Shown here one piece after another: positions 26,348-37,682 of a stretch of DNA of 64,000 nt; position 1 is the first letter of the stretch; each line of letters begins with the position of its first letter. The notes under the pieces were generated by a model, which did no database searches, had not been told where the DNA came from, and was given only the letters and a program-made list of their open reading frames with translations. This DNA comes from Ananas comosus. Taxonomy: Eukaryota; Streptophyta; Magnoliopsida; Poales; Bromeliaceae. Location of the stretch: NCBI RefSeq assembly GCF_001540865.1, contig NC_033622.1:17124089-17188088 (forward strand), given 5' to 3'. The position numbers were made by a program, and so were the translations under genes.

Positions 26348-26820
26348 ATAGAAAATTCTTTATACTATTTAGATAATGTTTGATAACTCTGATTATGAAT
26401 TGAGAAAGTCTAATCTCTATTTTAAGAAGGTTATTCATTTATGACCGTTCATTTTATAACTCTTAAGATGAACTTGATAATGATTTTTAAATATTACAAA
26501 ATTTGGTTTCTAAATATTTTTAATTGTGTAGATCAATTTCAACAGTGCCGCTTATTAATTTGAAGTTCCGATCATTCAAAACGACTTGATAGGACAATAG
26601 CTCAAATATTATCAATAGCACCATGTATTTGGTACTATCAAGTTTTCCGCCGTTAGATTTAACCCTTTCATTATTTTCACCCGTTAGATTATACTATTAA
26701 ATCAATAACTCACTCAATCCTAGAGGGTTCATATCATCCTAGTCTTATATTTTTTCATCCAAGGGTCGAAAACTTAATAGCACTAATAACTTGGTACTAT
26801 TGATAGTGTTTCAGCCTAGG
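26348..26820. mobile_element. Degenerate MITE-like sequence
   Basis: Contains TACAAAATTTGGTTTCTAAATA, a motif shared with the interior of the element at 27159-27678, and ends TTGGTACTATTGATAGTGTT just before a (TA)n(GA)n tract. GGTACTATCAAG near 26630 is an inverted match to the end motif. Boundaries are unclear. Confidence 0.45.
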
Positions 26821-26822
26821 TC

Positions 26823-26860
<38 letters not shown>

Positions 26861-26861
<1 letters not shown>

Positions 26862-27108
26862 TGGAGCTACTATGCAATCGGAAATATAGAGGATCTAGTA
26901 TTTCCGATTTTTTGTCCATTAGGTCGGTCTATTTAATCATTTTTAATTTTTGTATTAATACTATTACCCTGTGGGGATCACTCAACCCTAGGGATACTAC
27001 TCAACCTTGGGAAGGATCGCAATCATCTCAACCGTATAATTCTTAATCCAATGGTCAAAATATAAGAAGCATCACATGCTCTATGCTTTCGATGGCATTA
27101 TAGCTCTG

Positions 27109-27111
<3 letters not shown>
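26861..27111. mobile_element. MITE-like element A, flanked by microsatellites
   Basis: Starts GTGGAGCTACTATGCAATCG after a (TA)n(GA)n tract and ends GCATTATAGCTCTGCAC before a (TA)n tract. The two ends are imperfect inverted repeats. Its interior is related, in reverse orientation, to 41783-42033: both contain TACTCAACC(C/T)T and AACCGTATAATTCTT in equivalent positions. Confidence 0.65.

Positions 27112-27150
<39 letters not shown>
27112..27150. repeat. (TA)n microsatellite
   Basis: Uninterrupted TA tract between two MITE-like elements. Confidence 0.95.
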
Positions 27151-27153
<3 letters not shown>

Positions 27154-27158
27154 ATTTT

Positions 27159-27678
27159 CTATACTTTTGAAAGTACGGAGGTCCATGCTTGTAAGTTATT
27201 TTCGATAATGGAGCATTCAATTTAACGATCGGCTTCGTTAAATATGATCTACGCTACTAGAATTATTTAAAAATCAAATTTTCATAATTCTTCGATATCA
27301 TTTATCAAGTGCTTAAAGAGTCTCAAAAATGACTATTTTAACGGCCGATATAGCACGTTTGAAAGTTCAACAGTGACGAAGAATCCAAATTATATGAAAT
27401 TTTAATAAAAAATCTTACTTAACATCAAGAGTAAGAACGATACTTTCGATTTAAAATTTGAGTCTTTTATCACTATTTTTTATGAAATTTTTATTTTCAG
27501 CTGTTCATTTTGAGCCTATTTGTTTACTAGGCAAATGAAGTCAAAAAATTATAAAATTTGGTTTCTAAATAGTTTCAATAGTGTAGGTTATGTCTAACGG
27601 AGTCAATCGCCAAATTGGATGCTCCATCATCGAAAACAACCTACAAGCACGAAGGTTTTCGTACTTTCGAAAGTATAG
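27159..27678. mobile_element. MITE-like element C with long inverted repeats
   Basis: The left arm starts CTATACTTTTGAAAGTAC and the right arm ends GTACTTTCGAAAGTATAG. The arms continue inward for well over 100 bases (GCTTGTA..., TTTTCGAT.ATGGAGCAT.CAATTT, then TCCGTTA/TTCGTTA). The whole element could fold into one long hairpin. TA-rich DNA flanks both sides. It has no coding capacity. Confidence 0.75.
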
Positions 27679-28468
27679 GAGCCTAGCTATATATATATAC
27701 ACCTATATATTATTTTTCTTAAATTGTCACATGACAACATTCCTTCATTTGTTGAGTGTGGGTTCCATCTCGAATCGGCTCAAGTTCTCCACCTCGAATT
27801 GAATTTTTTTTTTTTTATTTGAATCAAACCAATCATTGTTGAGTATGTGCTCCCTTAAAGCGGTTCAAGTCTTCCACATATTTCTCTTTTTTTTTACTTG
27901 AACTGAATCTAATTTTTCTCTTTCTTTATTTAAATCAAATCAGGTCAGCCTGTTGTATTGGTCCAAACTAGCCCAACTACACATGTTTTCATCTTTGTAC
28001 CGGATTTTTCTTTCTTTGCTTGAATCAAAGTAATCACTGTTGAGTGTGGACTCCATCCAGAACCGATTTTTGCTTGAACAAAATCGAGTCACATCTCTAC
28101 AGTGGGCGTGACTGTTTCTTTTCCTCTTCCTTCTACTATTATCTTCTTTCATCGATAAGACGATAAGATGAATCTCATCTCTCAACGTCGTTTTTTCTAT
28201 TGCCCCTTTTTCATCGATAAGTTGAATTTCACTTCTCATTGTTATTTTTTTTTATTACCGTTTTTTTCTTCATTTATCATTATTATTTTTAATTATTTAT
28301 CTATCTATCTGTCTATCTATCTATCTATCCAAGCATATAAATTACTATACTAGTATATATATTAGTATATGCATATTATGAACTGAAATGGGGAGTGACT
28401 GACGGCATCATCACAGTGTTGGTGCACAGGTGTCAGAATGCATTAATTTGTGGTGAAGGCCTACAGTT
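27679..28468. other. Intergenic, AT-rich with TATC microsatellite
   Basis: 28298-28330 is a (TATC)n run. A loosely repeated phrase around TTGAGT(G/A)TG(G/T)...TC(C)ATC occurs near 27755, 27838 and 28040, suggesting old duplications. No gene seen. Confidence 0.5.
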
Positions 28469-28634
28469 TTTTTTTTTTTTTTTTTTTAAGAGAGAGATAG
28501 ATAGCACACTATTCGCTTAGTTTATTTTGTTTAGAAATAAATTTAGTTGGAAATGTGAATCAATTACGATTCGAACTTAGGTTTCGAATACCAATCAGTA
28601 AATTCTTTGCCAATTGCTCTAGCGACGATCGGTC
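28469..28634 (-). mobile_element. SINE copy 1 (tRNA-like family)
   Basis: Minus-strand insertion: a poly-T start (the poly-A tail read backwards), the hairpin region, then B box (GATTCGAA context) and A box before CGATCGGTC. Target duplications are AGGCCTACAGTT (28457-28468) and AGGCCTGCAGTT (28635-28646), one mismatch. Confidence 0.88.
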
Positions 28635-28852
28635 AGGCCTGCAGTTATCAATGAACATGTTCAGGAGAGTTGGTGAGGGGGAAAGGGCTTTCTCCCCCGT
28701 GCATAAAGCGCCAAGCCCCAACTCCCAGGCCGCATGGCATGTGTCATTCACTTCTCGGCTGGACCAATTCTATTGTACTTAGGTGGAGTTTCCTACTGCA
28801 ACTACTCTCGCTCCTTCCAGGCCTCCGTTACTTCGCATAAACAATTCACTTT

Positions 28853-28997
28853 GACCGACCGTTCGTAGAAGATTTGGTATTTGATATTCGAGATTCAAAT
28901 TCGAATTTTAGTTGATTCACATTTTCAACTAAATTTATTTTTAAATAAAATAAACTTAATAGGTAGCGTGCTATCTATCTCTTAAAAAAAAAAAAAA
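28853..28997 (+). mobile_element. SINE copy 2 (tRNA-like family)
   Basis: Plus-strand copy starting GACCGACCG, with degenerate A and B boxes (B box AATTCGAATTTTAG) and a 14-base poly-A tail. Flanked by TTCACTT on both sides (28845-28851 and 29001-29007). It lies about 220 bases from copy 1 in the opposite orientation. Confidence 0.82.
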
Positions 28998-29394
28998 TAG
29001 TTCACTTGCGTCTCCCGCGGTTCCTAGCATAATTAGTTAAAAATTTAATGCTCGGTAATAGAAATTTTAAATTTATTATTTAATTATTTTATATTTCTAA
29101 CTAATTTAATTCTTTGTTAAAAAAATAAATAAAGTAGATATTCTGTTATTTATCGCTCAAAAGAATAAATAATTTGGTCGTGTCATCTCCCCATAAAAAG
29201 ACGCGCGCAATGAGAGAAGGAAAAGGAGAAGCTGTGTAGCTCAGTGACTGACCCCTGAGTGGTTGGTAGGACCTCCACATGGCGAACGTGCTTATTACTT
29301 TTCGGCCAAACACGAAGGACATTGAGCCCGGGGGGCCACCATTACTGTGCTGGACAGGGAGGGACATTGGCACATTGCTGCATTGCGCGCGGAA

Positions 29395-29396
<2 letters not shown>

Positions 29397-29475
<79 letters not shown>
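29397..29475. repeat. Compound microsatellite (TA)n(GA)n
   Basis: A TA tract followed directly by a long GA tract. Confidence 0.95.
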
Positions 29476-29479
<4 letters not shown>

Positions 29480-30583
29480 CTAACCTAGCTAGCTAGCATA
29501 GGGAAATCCATACAGAAGCACTTGCCTTATTGTTAACAGCCATTAGACATAGGCATGACCCAGCAGTAGAGAGGGTCCAAATGGAAGCACATGCATTATT
29601 GTTAATAGACATATATGACCGACCACATGTAGGGAGTCCATATATATACATACGGACGCACTTGCATTATTGTGTTGATGGATACTCCTATAAACTCTTC
29701 CATGTTCTCACGTGCAATTCTGCCAAAAACACCAAGAGCTCTAGCGGTCTAGCCCTGTCTCCTTTCTATTTAATTCAGATAGCCAAGGACTTGGCACTTT
29801 GCTCCGGGACCTTTTACGTACGTAGTTTTATAAAATTAAAACTATTATATTATAAGGCTAATTTGGTATACATTAAATTGGCTTTGATCGGATGTAATTA
29901 TAATTATAGTATAGATAACTATGCGTGGAGTTGAAATACAATAGTTACAGCCGTATCTATCTTTTTTGATTGAATACAGTAAAAACCTCGGTAACTTAGA
30001 CTTCTTTTTTTTTTTTAGTTTCATACAGTTGATAACTGTATTTACAAATTATTTCTTTACATATGTGATTGCGGGATTGCCTCTTATGTAGATGCAAATT
30101 ATTTCTTTAATTAAAAGGTGATTATGCAAGTACGCTTGTCTCTTACTGTACTTATTGTTCTCAATTGGTACAGTTGGAATGGTGACCAATTTATATGTAG
30201 TTTCAATTGTAAGAGCTTGCTTTTATTATTTCAACTGCAACAATTGGATTTAACTGTACCCAATCAAATGTCACATTTGAATTGGCTGGTAGTTATGTGC
30301 AACCAAACAATCTTTATTTTAGGTTAATTTGACCATATTAATATATTATACGATAATAAAAAAAATAAAATACATATCTCATTAATTTTTGAAAATCTTA
30401 TTGTAAAAATTTTGATCCTCGTCGATCACTATGCAAATGATATAAAAAAATCACAAAGTTTATTTTATAGGTACTTAAAATATTTAAAATCAAGTCTAAC
30501 GGAGTCGATCGTTGATTCGAAAGTCCCAATATCGAAAACGACTATGAAGTACCATGAACCCTCTGCTTCCAGAAATATACAGT

Positions 30584-30608
30584 CTCTCTCTCCTCTCTCT
30601 CTCTCTCA

Positions 30609-30662
<54 letters not shown>
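30584..30662. repeat. Compound microsatellite (CT)n(TA)n
   Basis: An interrupted CT tract passing into a TA tract at the edge of a MITE remnant. Confidence 0.93.
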
Positions 30663-30663
<1 letters not shown>

Positions 30664-30719
30664 ATATATATATAAAGAAGTCAAAGAAATTGAAAGAATA
30701 GATCTAAAGGTAAAAAGTT

Positions 30720-30886
30720 TTTTTTTTTTTTTTTTTTGGAGAGAGATAGGTAGCATGCTACCGCCGCTCGTTACTTTCATTAGAAATAATCTAGCTCACG
30801 AAATCGTGAAATCAACTAGGATTTGATCTTGGATCTCGGGTATCAACCACCAAGCCCTTTACCACTTGCTCTAGAGACGGTCGGTT
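30720..30886 (-). mobile_element. SINE copy 3 (tRNA-like family)
   Basis: Minus-strand copy with a long poly-T start, GATAGGTAGCATGCTACC, then B and A boxes (CCACTTGCTCTAGAGACGG at the end). Target duplications AAAGGTAAAAAGTT (30706-30719) and AAAGGTGAAAAAGTT (30887-30901). Confidence 0.9.
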
Positions 30887-30901
30887 AAAGGTGAAAAAGT
30901 T

Positions 30902-31979
30902 GGTAGCACCACTATTAGAGTTGCCGTGGCATGAAATCTCCACATGGTAGCAAACGGGCCGACAATAGAACCGAACAACAAGCCGTGATCGGGTAACGAC
31001 TTTTGTTACTTGGCCCTTTGGGCCGAGCACGAAGTTGGCTGTTTAAATGCGGGCCCCGTAGAGCCCATATGTGAAAAACTACGCTGTTGGCCTGTATCTA
31101 TAGGCCACGGGACCCACATATGGGCTTTCCTCATGGGTTGGGTCAATCAGGCCCACGTAATCCAACTGCCGCGTCCAATATGTGGTGGTGCTTCGGTCCA
31201 GATCCGCTCCTAATGGAGTTGCAGACGAAAGAAATAAATGGATTTGGTGCAGCAGAAGGAACATTCTTTATGATCTTAGATGGATTCGGGAGAGGAAGCA
31301 GAGTAAAAATTGATCCACCCAAATTTGTTATTTCTCAATTTTTATTTTAATTAAAATAATAAAACTTAATATATTTAATTTTAATTTCAATATAAAATAA
31401 AATTTTCGATGTCCCAGATTCTAGAGGGACAAATAAAATTTTTGGGCTGTAAGAATCATAATACGATATATGTTCACATCATCTTATTTAGTGACTAGAC
31501 AGAAAGCGGTGCGAATCACTCGCCCTCTAGATCCGCTCCATTGCCACTGTTAGCCCCGTACCGCATTTAGGAGGAGCAAAGATGTAAAAGTGGGCGGTTA
31601 ATTTGAGAAGGATGGGTGCGGCTCTTCATCGCACGCGTGTGCACCCCGGCCTCCTCTCCCATGGCTATCGGTGGCGTGAGGTATCTTCTACTCTCCTTTT
31701 TTTTTTTTTCTTTTAGTTAGAAGTTTAATTATCAGCATGCTACCTACGTATTATTTACTTGAGAGAACATTCTTAACTACTGCTGTTACTAGTAATATTA
31801 ATTATAACAGTAAAAGGTGATCTTTTATTTGATGGTCAGGCTCCGATAGAAGTCATAAAAGGACTACTCAAAAACTTAGGGAAGCAATAATAGATGACCC
31901 AAGAAAAGCAACATGCTATTTGATTTTGCTAAGTAGTTAACGTGAGCTTAATAAATGAACAGGTAGATTAAATATACAA

Positions 31980-32011
<32 letters not shown>

Positions 32012-32012
32012 N

Positions 32013-32070
<58 letters not shown>

Positions 32071-32928
32071 TATGCTACAGTAAATTAATTAATGCCAATA
32101 ATGGTGATGAGAGAGGACGATAGTATATTACTCAATGGACATGATATAAAGGCTTGCTTTTCAAAGTGTTCTGAAGGCCATCCAAAATCCAAATGAATTG
32201 CCGTACGATCCCTGAATGATTCCAGTAGAAAGCCGTTGGTGTTATTATAGTTGAAGATAACAACAATGCTTTTTCTTTTTAACGTGGGTAGCGCCGTGCG
32301 CTGCGAATTATCTGTCGAGTCAGATCATCGTCGAGGTAACTAATCTTCTTTTAATCTTAGCTAGGGGATACTCTTCGCATAGCACCGATAAAACCATATG
32401 GACCCTACATGATGTGATGTGCATTTAAAAATGAAAGAATCTGAATTTAAAAGTGTTTTTGATTTTATAATTTGGTCTCGGTGTTTTTTTTAAGTATCTA
32501 TCTGAATTTTAAAATTTCTAATTAGACTATTAATTCTTCGGGAGTTATAATATTTTAATAAGAAAATTAGCAAGTAACAAATATCTTATATAAAGATTAT
32601 AGATCTTTTGCAAAAATATTACAGACAAACATAGCTAAATAAAGAATAGAATTAACATAACATTTTTGGAGTCCATACGCTCACAGTCTAAAAATTTAAA
32701 TTTTGAAAAAATTTACAAAAAATAATTATAATTTCTATTCGTTTTAGGAAAATGTTTTTGATTCGGCGACTGCATCTTATCTTACCGTATAAATGAAATC
32801 TCTTTTTGATCGAGATCGAGTGCGGTACCTCCTCTTCTTTCCTTTCTATTGATTCTCGGTGAATTAAAATTCCCGGCCCTTTCGTCCCACCCAAATCTCC
32901 TCCTCGTCCTCCTCTCACCTCGCTCTCA
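30902..32928. other. Intergenic region upstream of PP7
   Basis: 31000-31250 is GC-richer and has several GGGCC/GGCCC words (plant site II-like) but no convincing exon. 31983-32063 is a (TA)n tract holding an N at 32012. The last 100 bases are CT-rich leader sequence of PP7. Confidence 0.5.
31983..32063. repeat. (TA)n microsatellite with unresolved base
   Basis: About 40 TA units interrupted by NC at 32012-32013. Confidence 0.95.
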
Positions 32929-35900
32929 ATGTCGCACCAGGGGGAGGAGATCTCCTCCTCCTCGACTCCTCCTCCTCCCTCGTCCTCTTCTCCTCCGAGC
33001 GATCCCACCGCCGCCTCCGTTGGGAGCCGATCGTGCCCTAACCCTACCGAGACGCCGCTCGCGTGGCCCTCCGATGGCTCCCTCACGCGCGAGTGGATCG
33101 CCGGGCTCACCGCCGCCCTCGACTGGTCGTCGCGCCACCTCCGCCCCCCCGAGCTCCCCTCCGTGCTCCCCCTCCCCCTCCTCCAGCGCCTCGTCCTCGC
33201 CGCCTCCAACATCCTCCACAAGGAGCCCAATTGCCTCAGGATCGACATGGACGGCGACGACGACGCGGAGATGCGCCGGAGCGGCGCCGCGGTGGTCGTC
33301 GTCGGCGACGTGCACGGCCAGTTCCACGACGTGATCTTCCTGCTGGAGCACGCGGGCTTCCCGTCCGAGAACCGGATCTTCGTGTTCAACGGCGATTACG
33401 TGGATCGGGGCGCGTGGGGGCTTGAGACCTTCCTCCTCCTCCTTGCTTGGAAGGTCTGTCCGGCCTCTTCTTCTTCTCTCCTGGGTTAAAGCAAAGATTG
33501 GAGATTTAAATTTTTTTTTTCTGTTTTCCTGAATATATATTGTCGCATGTTTGTGCTAAAAAAATTCGCCTTGCCGATTCTCTGGTGGGATTCTGAGTAC
33601 TAGGGATGTTTGTTTCTAAAGCTTTGAAAGAAGGGATCTTTAGAAATTTAGATGCTCCTTGCAAGAATATCTATACTGCTGTATGTGTTGTCTTCATAGT
33701 GAGGTGCTTCACTTGGTAAGCATAAACTACAGAATCATCTTTTATGTTAGTGAGGAAAAGTTGTGCGCATATTCTCCTCCACAGACCAACACCTATTGGA
33801 TTGATTTTAGACATAAGCGTGCAGTAAGTTTTCCAACAGGGGACGGTGAAAGAGTTTTTTTTTTTTTTTTCCCCCTCTTTTTTTTTCGTGCTCATAGCAT
33901 ATAGATAATAGATATCAGGGTATTGAAGTTTACTTGACCCGAACTCCTGTGTTTACGTGAAGATACCTAATTGCTTTCCAAATGCACAAACAACCAAGTG
34001 GAACTTAGAATGGAGCAACCTAATGCATTGCAAGAGATGGCATTTTCTTATGCACCTTTTGAAACAGAAATAACTGATTTATCTTCCAGAAGAGGTCACG
34101 GTTTTGTAGAAACATTAATATTTTAGTTAATTGAAACAAATTCCCGAAAAATGTAGCAATAGCATCATCTTGTTCCAGTGGTTCTTTTTCTAGCATATGC
34201 ATCTGTGGACATTTGATGGAGACACATGTTATTGTTGGTTCTTGTTCCAGTGTTGCCCTGACTGATTTTCAACTGTTCGCATGTTTCCTTTTTGACTTGT
34301 AGGTCTTTTTGCCGCACCGAGTATTCCTTCTTCGTGGTAATCACGAATCCAAGTACTGCACATCCGTATATGGCTTTGAGAAAGAGGTAATGGTTAAATA
34401 CGGAGATCAAGGCCCACAAGTTTATCGAAAGTGTTTAAGATGTTTTGAAGGTCTCCCCTTGGCATCCATTATAGCAGGTCGTGTTTACACTGCTCATGGA
34501 GGGCTCTTTCGAAGTGTGTCACCTACTCCTTCATCAAAGAGATCAAAAGGCAAGAAAGGTCGCAAGGTGATCACGAATGTTGATACAAGTATTCTTAAAC
34601 TCGGTTCTTTAGAGGAGTTATTAAAGGCAAGGCGGACAGTTCTTGACCCACCATGGGAGGGTTCAAACTTGATTCCTGGTGATGTGCTCTGGTCGGACCC
34701 TTCACCAAAGCCCGGTCTGTCGCTAAATGAAGAAAGAGGGATTGGATTGTTATGGGGTCCTGATTGCACTGAGGAGTTTCTAAAGAAATACAATCTTAAG
34801 GTTTGTTTTTGTCACATTTATTATCCTTTATCTTGTTGAGCAAATTTTTGATTATGTGATTGTGATTTAAAAAGAAAAAAAGGAAATCCCTCGTAATTGC
34901 ATAGAGTGAAAAAGATGCACATTTATGAGGTTGTATTTAGTCAGTAGTCTCACTTATGTTTCAAGGTTATTCAGCTTTGGTTGCCCTTCTGATGCCGGCA
35001 AATTATTTCTTTTAGCATTAAATCTGCTTAAATTGATGCTTGTTAGTATATGTTACGACTTCTCCAACGGTATTAAGAAATTAAACTATTGGCAAGCCGG
35101 TCATGATCACATAAGGATGACATTAAATCTAGCAGAGATGTACAATAATACAGTTAAAAGATAGGTTTTGTCGAATGTCTTATAAAAAACCTAAACAAAA
35201 ATACTGCTCGCACTAGATAAAGCTTGAAATAGTTCAGTGTTTTGGCCCATGTCTGTTAATTTGGATTCCAATCCAATTTTTACGTCCAGCAGGTAGAATT
35301 TTCCCAGTTTAGTGACTCTGTTAAATTTGATCGAGGAAATTTATCCACTAGTAATGGGATTTATTTGACAAGCTATCATAAGGTTTGTAATCAAAGAAAT
35401 TTCTTTTATAAATGAGCGAATTTCCAATGATTGTTGCAATCAATTACATTGCAAGCTCCTTGGAGGTTTTTCTATTCTGTGCCTTTTCTAGTTTGATTTT
35501 ATCATGTCAAATCTTTTGTGCAAATTTGCTGAAATTTTTTGCTTTTGAAAACATAGCTGATTATCAGGTCACATGAAGGCCCTGATGCAAGGGATAAACG
35601 GCATGATCTAGCTGGAATGGACAATGGCTATACAATAGATCATCAGGTGGAATCAGGGAAGCTGATTACCCTCTTCAGTGCTCCAGATTATCCCCAATTT
35701 CAGGTTCTACTCTCATTTTACGTTTGATTTTCTTGAAATCTCGGGCATGTAGCGGCGGTAAAACTGGAAAAGATAAATAGATTTACACCTTTTCTTTTAG
35801 CTACTTGTTTGAATACTACATTCTCTTAGCGGTAGGATTTGTGTGGACCTCATTTCTTTCTCGGGAAGATCCAGGAATAAGTTTTGTGGGATTTAGCATA

Positions 35901-36309
35901 CCAAAGGTTAATAGTTCAATACCATATAATCTGCCTAAAGTATAATATGTCATTGTTCATGTTTCTGGCAGGCAACAGAAGAGCGATACAACAACCGTGG
36001 TGCCTATATTGTTTTGCATTTTCCTGATTTTACTACTCCTGAATTCCATAGTTTTGAAGCTGTAAAACCTAGGCCTAAGGTATGTCATATGTCCTATATT
36101 TGGACCTTTTATGTCACATAATTTATCACTAATATATGTTTTCTTCTTCAAAACATAATAATCGCTTATATCACGGAAATGGGGATGTGGTGTAGGTGGG
36201 AGCCTACTACAACTTTGAGGAAGTGATTGACTCGGATGAAGAGTTGGATCTTCAATCCATGGATAATGGCTCGTCACTCGACGCTGTTGCTTCTACCACA
36301 GTAGATTGA
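32929..36309 (+). CDS. PP7: Serine/threonine protein phosphatase 7 (plant PP7)
   Basis: A metal-dependent phosphoprotein phosphatase of the PPP family; in Arabidopsis PP7 is linked to light and heat signalling. Exons: 32929-33453, 34303-34800, 35557-35703, 35972-36079, 36196-36309, all in phase 0, giving 463 residues. Catalytic motifs: GDVHGQ (126-131), GDYVDRG (155-161), RGNHE (186-190), then [16 protein letters not shown] and [10 protein letters not shown]. The long insertion typical of PP7 follows HGGLF and includes a basic patch ([10 protein letters not shown]) that resembles a nuclear localisation signal. The N-terminus is Ser/Pro-rich low complexity. The C-terminus is acidic ([11 protein letters not shown]). 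Start chosen as the first ATG in the GC-rich exon; catalytic residues all look intact. Confidence 0.96.
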
Positions 36310-37238
36310 TTATTTAAATTATGTGTTTCTTTGTGTATCTTAGAATTTGCTGTTGTAGATTTATACAGGCCAAGTCTGTCATCTTCAAGTGTAGAGAAAG
36401 GATCAATATGCAAGTTATGACCATTTTTTGCCTGCTCTCTTAGCAATCTACTGTTCGGGCATTTGTCTTCTTGTTTTTGTTTTTGTCGCTGTAATTTTGG
36501 ATCCTTCAATAGATCATCAATACAGCATCTTTTCAGCTCCAGGTTATGGAGGAGGTTCAACTAATAATATCCATTCTCTTTATAATTTGTAACGTAATGC
36601 TGTACCTGTTAGTTGCCGCGTTTGTGGAGTGACGCTGGATCTTGGGACCTAGTGGTTTCCATGCGTGGAGCTTTCCTATAGAAAAATGTCATTCTTATCA
36701 GAGTTGTCGACGATTAAATGTCTATTGTAAGTTTTAAAAAAATTTCTGTGAAAAGTGTAGCTCGGATAAATTACAACACTGGCCACTGAAATTATACTGA
36801 GTTGCACCTGGTACACTGAATTCAAAATTTTCGTTTCAAACAAATCTAAATCTGTCACTTTGTGTTTGATTATATCAGGTCCTAAAAAGGGAGTGCATCT
36901 AGTTTGCTGGAGCAGTGCTCCACAATCGAAGCGTCACTAAATTATCTGGTACAAAAAAAAAATTGCCCACCGGATCTCAATTTTGCACTATTGTCGTCCA
37001 CGTCGCCGCAACTGCTGCCGACTTCGAGCGTTTTGTGAACACTCACTCGATAACTTCGAAAACAATGCATAGGGCCAAAAAAAAAAACAGATAATAAATT
37101 ATAATAATAAAAATAAAAATGAATTAATTGAGAGACTAAAATAGGAGACCACCACGACCGCGTACAAGGTCATCGTTCCTTGTGATCGCTCCCAATTAAT
37201 TGGGTTTGTTTCCCATAGGCCATAGCCATAGCACGGGA
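36310..37238. other. Intergenic region between PP7 and CP12
   Basis: PP7 3' UTR, then AT-rich spacer. The short antisense open frames lack domain features. The CP12 leader begins close to 37200. Confidence 0.5.
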
Positions 37239-37682
37239 ATGGCGTCGTCTCTCTTCTTCTCCTCCTCCTCCTCCTCGTCTCTCCCTTCCGCCCGATCCGA
37301 CCTCCGCGATCCCTCAGGCGGGGATCGCCGGGCGCGGGTGTCGCTCCCTCTCCCTCTCCCGCGGCGGGGGCGGGGGCGGGGGCGGGGATGGAGGTCGGCT
37401 GCGGCGGGCGGGGGGGCTGGGAGGAGGTACAAGGGGACGGCGATGAGGGAGGAGGCGCTGACGGAGATGATCGAGCGGAAGGTGGCGGAGGCGATGGAGG
37501 CGTGCGCCGGGGAGGAGGGCCAGGCCTCCGACGGCTGCCGGGTCGCCTGGGACGAGGTCGAGGAGGTCAGCCAGGCCAAGGCCGACCTCCGCCGCCGCCG
37601 CGCCGAGACCCATGCCGACCCCCTCGAGCCCTTCTGCCGCCACAACCCCGACTCCGACGAGTGCCGCGTCTACGACGACTGA
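37239..37682 (+). CDS. CP12: Chloroplast protein CP12
   Basis: CP12 is a small, redox-sensitive linker that joins GAPDH and phosphoribulokinase in the dark and so slows the Calvin cycle. This is an intronless gene of 147 residues. The N-terminus (MASSLFFSSSSSSS, then Arg-rich) fits a plastid transit peptide. The mature part carries an N-terminal cysteine pair (Cys89, Cys100), the core AWDEVEE (103-109) and a C-terminal pair (Cys133, Cys142) within DPLEPFCRHNPDSDEC, ending RVYDD. The first cysteine loop holds ten residues rather than the usual eight, and the protein is closer to the CP12-3 type. A run of GGGGGC units at 37363-37388 encodes RGRGRGRG in the leader. An upstream in-frame ATG would add 13 residues and is less likely. 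Confidence 0.93.
   Translation: MASSLFFSSSSSSSLPSARSDLRDPSGGDRRARVSLPLPLPRRGRGRGRGWRSAAAGGGAGRRYKGTAMREEALTEMIERKVAEAMEACAGEEGQASDGCRVAWDEVEEVSQAKADLRRRRAETHADPLEPFCRHNPDSDECRVYDD
37363..37388 (+). other. G-rich tract with G-quadruplex potential
   Basis: Four or more runs of four to five G separated by single C within the CP12 coding strand. Confidence 0.7.

Larger units (their letters stand above)
29008..30719. other. Intergenic with microsatellites and MITE remnants
   Basis: 29397-29475 is (TA)n(GA)n. Short phrases repeat at 29500-29680 (CACTTGC/ATTATTGT, then TCCATA), suggesting small local duplications. About 30340-30580 shares TCTAACGGAGTC.ATCG and ATCGAAAACGACTA with the right arm of the element at 27159-27678, so it is probably a MITE remnant; it ends at a (CT)n(TA)n tract, 30584-30662. 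Confidence 0.5.

Noticed and set aside
32688..33389. 233-codon minus-strand open frame over PP7 exon 1
   Set aside because: Antisense shadow of a confident exon, extending into AT-rich flank; no domain.
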